Source: an uncultured Caryophanales bacterium
GTDB lineage: Bacteria > Bacillota_I > Bacilli_A > Acholeplasmatales > Anaeroplasmataceae
Assembly (NCBI GenBank): GCA_946626535.1
Contig: CAMOUK010000050.1
Span: forward strand, 1-7,182
Direction: 5' to 3'
Length of the DNA: 7,182 bases
Shown: positions 5,843 through 7,182 of the stretch, one piece after another
Layout: every line of letters begins with the position of its first letter
How positions within the stretch are numbered: the first letter of the stretch is position 1
The notes under the pieces: generated by a model
Told to the model about the DNA's origin: nothing
Seen by the model: the letters and a program-made list of their open reading frames with translations, nothing else
Database searches by the model: none
Position numbers and translations under genes: made by a program

Positions 5843-5866
5843 TCTGTTGTCTCCTTCTAAAATGAA

Positions 5867-5880
5867 CCATATTAATATGG
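5867..5880. repeat. Perfect 14-bp palindrome
   Basis: CCATATTAATATGG is fully palindromic and lies 10 nt upstream of the AAGGAG site of the leader ORF, in or next to the promoter region of the peptide mRNA. It could be an operator. In AT-rich DNA such palindromes also occur by chance, though the GC caps are notable. Confidence 0.4.
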
Positions 5881-5895
5881 CAATTTAATGATACT

Positions 5896-5925
5896 ATTAT
5901 CAAGTCATTTAATATAAAATGTAGA
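5896..5925 (-). promoter_or_regulatory. Possible promoter of the hydrophobic-peptide mRNA
   Basis: On the minus strand TCTACA (5925-5920) and GATAAT (5901-5896) are 18 nt apart, with 4/6 and 5/6 matches to consensus. A start near 5889 would give a leader of about 45 nt to the 12-codon ORF. An alternative is TTGATA (5903-5898) with CATATT 18 nt downstream. Neither is decisive. Confidence 0.3.
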
Positions 5926-5929
5926 TTTG

Positions 5930-5958
5930 TTGATTATTTGTATTAAATTCATTATAAT
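5930..5958 (+). promoter_or_regulatory. Promoter of the 132-codon gene
   Basis: TTGATT (5930-5935) and a perfect TATAAT (5953-5958) are 17 nt apart. The start would fall near 5965, immediately before AAGGAG, so the mRNA leader is very short. Confidence 0.65.
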
Positions 5959-5985
5959 TGATTTATAAGGAGAAATATAAATAAT

Positions 5986-6384
5986 ATGGAAGGAAAAAAG
6001 CTAAAGAGTGAGAAAGTTATTATAAATAATAATCCTAGATTTATCATAGTTGATTCTGAAACTGGTGAAGTTTTAGATGATGCCCAAGGTTATGGATATA
6101 AAACGATTGAAGGTGCTTTTAAAGCTTATAAATTTAAAAGATTAACTAAAGACGAAAGGAAAGAAAGAGAAAATAAAATAGCTTTAGTTAAAAAATGGAT
6201 GAAACATAATAAAAAAATCATGAATCTTTTAGAGGAAATATGCTTTGAAATATGGAAAGGGTCATGGGGTCCTGATGATCGCTTCGATGAAAAATTAGTA
6301 AAAAAAATATTAATTGAAAATGGATATGATATAGATGAATTAGGTTTTACGATTAAAGAATTATTAAAATATGGTTTTAATTAA
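5986..6384 (+). CDS. Small hypothetical protein of mobile-element type (132 residues)
   Basis: The protein is charged, mostly helical and soluble. It begins MEGKKLKSEKVIINNNPRF. Residues about 19-51 (IIVDSETGEVLDDAQGYGYKT then AFKAYKFK) read like a domain that opens many small accessory proteins of plasmids and integrative elements. A basic helical middle (KRLTKDERKERENKIALVKK) follows, then FEIWKGSWGPDDRFDEKLVKK and a C-terminal helix. I recall similar unnamed proteins from mobile elements, but I cannot name a function. The start follows AAGGAG (5967-5972) by 13 nt, which is long. No earlier start fits and the promoter sits just upstream, so I keep it. It is intact and has its own promoter. 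Confidence 0.75.
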   Translation: MEGKKLKSEKVIINNNPRFIIVDSETGEVLDDAQGYGYKTIEGAFKAYKFKRLTKDERKERENKIALVKKWMKHNKKIMNLLEEICFEIWKGSWGPDDRFDEKLVKKILIENGYDIDELGFTIKELLKYGFN

Positions 6385-6396
6385 ATATAAAAAAAC

Positions 6397-6414
6397 AAAA
6401 GCAAAACGCTTTTT
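6397..6414 (+). terminator. Weak terminator after the 132-codon gene
   Basis: AAAAGC (6397-6402) pairs with GCTTTT (6408-6413) around AAAAC, with a short T run (6410-6414). It lies 12 nt after the stop codon. The stem has only two G-C pairs, so termination is doubtful. Confidence 0.3.
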
Positions 6415-6416
6415 AA

Positions 6417-6557
6417 AGTGTTGTTGCTAATGCTATAGTTCACAGGACGTGGAATATTGGGGCAAATACAAAAATTGAGATGCATCTGGATAAAATAATT
6501 GTTTCACCTCCTGTTGAATTAATGGCTGATATGACTAGAATGGAAAATACAAATTAA
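6417..6557 (+). pseudogene. Fragment of an AlbA_2/HATPase_c_4-type regulator gene
   Basis: One frame reads VVANAIVHRTWNIGANTKIE, then MHLDKIIVSPPVELMADMTR and MENTN before TAA. This matches the C-terminal part of AlbA_2/RecG-like ATP-binding regulators, where NAIVHRDY, then a DRIEVxSPGGLP motif, are conserved (HATPase_c_4). The SPGGLP motif is damaged to SPPVEL. There is no start, no N-terminal half and no C-terminal end, so this is a decayed gene piece. The family call rests on the NAIVHR and KIIVSP motifs. Confidence 0.55.
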
Positions 6558-6708
6558 AATATTGGTTTGAATGGGGCTGCGAAACGCCATTTTGCCTAAT
6601 GATGATTATACATTTGATGAATTAGAAACACATATATCTGAACATAGAGACGAATATGGTTTTACAATAATTGGCGCGTCAGAATTTATGCTTAGATTTA
6701 TTAAATAG
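6539..6708 (+). pseudogene. Debris of one or two further coding fragments
   Basis: Overlapping the end of the preceding fragment, another frame gives NGKYKLKYWFEWGCETPF (from 6539), whose YKLKYWFEWG run looks protein-derived. A third frame from ATG 6571 to TAG 6708 gives 45 residues, starting MGLRNAILPNDDYTFDELET and ending FMLRFIK. No ribosome binding site precedes this ATG. The shifts between frames suggest a broken gene or joined fragments. No function can be assigned. Confidence 0.35.
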
Positions 6709-6725
6709 TGGGGACTTCTAAAAAT

Positions 6726-6770
6726 TTTGGACCTCACCTCGAAAGTGTTACTATTTTAGTCAAACGATAA
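6726..6770 (+). pseudogene. Remnant of an rlmD-like 3' end, copy B
   Basis: The frame reads FGPHLESVTILVKR and stops at 6768-6770. It matches the RlmD/RumA tail (FPHTxHVESVxLL) better than copy A, with a few codons lost between FGP and H. It is similar to copy A over 30 bases with a coding-type substitution pattern. As with copy A, it is followed by a small-RNA promoter and terminator, here after 53 nt instead of about 225. Confidence 0.45.
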
Positions 6771-6800
6771 CGTGAAAAAAACTAGTCCACTGAATAAATC

Positions 6801-6828
6801 TTGAATTATCATAAAAATATGTTATACT
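6801..6828 (+). promoter_or_regulatory. Promoter of the second small-RNA copy
   Basis: TTGAAT (6801-6806) and TATACT (6823-6828) are 16 nt apart. The sequence around the -10 box, GTTATACTATAAGTG, aligns with GGTATACTATAAATG in copy 1. The start would be near 6835. Confidence 0.6.
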
Positions 6829-6834
6829 ATAAGT

Positions 6835-6897
6835 GTCTTGAGGGACAACGTATTAGGAAAAACGAAAAGGGATGACGGCAATCATCCCTTTTCTCAT
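6835..6897 (+). ncRNA. Predicted small RNA, copy 2, ending at the intron junction
   Basis: The segment after the promoter has TTGAGGGACAAC then a 12-bp terminator hairpin and ends TTTTCTCAT where the intron begins, about 63 nt. It aligns with the copy 1 RNA (TTTTGAGGACAAC ... TCATCCCTTTTCTCAT). Its partner gene, if present, would lie beyond the intron, outside the window. Its 3' arm is complementary to about 16 nt of the terminator region of the copy 1 peptide mRNA. Confidence 0.4.
6864..6897. terminator. Terminator hairpin of copy 2, target of the intron
   Basis: GAAAAGGGATGA (6864-6875) and TCATCCCTTTTC (6882-6893) form a perfect 12-bp stem around CGGCAA. On the minus strand it is followed by GTTTTTCC. 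On the plus strand the tail is TTTTCTCAT, and the intron begins directly after it. Insertion behind terminator hairpins is characteristic of group IIC introns. Confidence 0.75.
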
Positions 6898-7182
6898 GTA
6901 TGTCGGGCATGTTATATGTCTAGGGTGAAAGTCCCAAGAGAGGTAGTTGTCGCCAACTCGATAGCAACTTGCAAAGCGTAAACCAGTAATGGAGCGTGAA
7001 AAGAAGCAATAGCGAAATCGTGGCTCAATGAACAAGAAGTTGATATTAAGGCTATCTAGATGGATAAGTTAACATCACATAACAAAGTCCAAAAGACAAA
7101 CGTAATTCTAGGTGGTAAATCAAATGAGTAAACGAGGAAAGATATATAACTTATCCCGAGAGGTCCTATAGACGAATTAGTA
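6898..7182 (+). mobile_element. Group IIC intron, 5' part (continues beyond the window)
   Basis: From 6898 the sequence reads GTATGTCGGGCATG, then TCTAGGGTGAAAGTCCC, GATATTAAGGCTATC, ATGGATAAGTT, CATAACAAAGTCC and CTTATCCCGAGAGGTC. These segments follow, in order, those I recall for domain I of group IIC introns such as that of Oceanobacillus iheyensis (GTGTGCCCGGCATG, TAGGGTGAGAGTCCC, ATGGATGAGTT, GGGGAGGTC). The junction is supported by the terminator hairpin upstream and by CTCAT (6893-6897) pairing with ATGAG (7124-7128) as IBS1-EBS1. The first five bases are GTATG instead of the usual GTGYG. The reverse transcriptase/maturase gene would lie further downstream, so activity cannot be judged. 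Base composition is richer in G than the surroundings. Confidence 0.85.

Larger units (their letters stand above)
5211..5985. other. Long region without a long ORF between fakA and the 132-codon gene
   Basis: The first part (5211-5348) is very AT-rich. It holds only a 25-codon ORF (5245-5322) without a ribosome binding site, which I do not call. The rest carries an rlmD-like 3' remnant (5349-5384), a GC-rich hairpin (5464-5498), a TATAGTATAC repeat cluster (5568-5620), a predicted small RNA converging on a hydrophobic-peptide mRNA (about 5622-5890), and the promoter of the next gene. These are listed separately. Confidence 0.6.

Noticed and set aside
5220..5990. CRISPR array, tRNA or known riboswitch in the long gap
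   Set aside because: No regularly spaced repeats, no cloverleaf with CCA/T-loop signature, and no T-box or other riboswitch core could be seen.
6706..6731. GGGGACTTCTAAAAATTTTGGACC as a possible IS3/IS150-type terminal repeat
   Set aside because: No matching opposite end, no transposase and no target duplication; part of it is explained by the rlmD-like frame.
6853..7035. 60-codon minus-strand ORF
   Set aside because: Lies across the group II intron 5' end, whose structured RNA explains the sequence.

Overview
The window is AT-rich DNA that uses the standard genetic code (Trp as TGG, TGA as stop). It carries strong GGAGG-type ribosome binding sites and a FakB/FakA pair, which points to a low-GC Firmicute (Bacillota). 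I cannot name the genus.

Chromosomal part, 1-5210. A 17-codon tail of an upstream gene ends at a terminator. It faces a minus-strand gene for an unusual protein: two tandem RhuM-type DNA-binding modules plus a C-terminal PLD-like domain. That gene has its own promoter and a leader with a short ORF and a terminator-like hairpin. Next come azlD and azlC (minus strand), a two-component branched-chain amino-acid exporter. A shared intergenic region with two good divergent promoters leads to a plus-strand operon of a DegV/FakB fatty-acid-binding protein and a FakA-type DAK2 fatty-acid kinase, closed by a clear terminator.

Accessory part, 5211-7182. This is a scarred mobile-DNA region. It holds two short remnants that look like the 3' end of an rlmD-type 23S rRNA methyltransferase gene, an intact 132-codon hypothetical gene, fragments of a decayed AlbA_2/HATPase_c_4-type regulator and other debris, and the first 285 nt of a group IIC intron that runs off the window.

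The most interesting item is a candidate type I toxin-antitoxin-like locus at about 5568-5925. On the minus strand, a 12-codon leader ORF ends inside the AGGAGG ribosome binding site of a 24-codon, almost purely hydrophobic peptide with a basic tail. Two alternative hairpins cover that site and its GTG start. Converging on it from the plus strand is a predicted RNA of about 70 nt. The two transcripts share a bidirectional terminator, and perfect 13-bp direct repeats flank that terminator, so the RNAs are complementary there as well as in the terminator. A second copy of the antisense-RNA half lies at 6801-6897. The IIC intron sits exactly at the 3' foot of its terminator, and the first copy preserves the unoccupied target. 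The system is inferred from sequence only.
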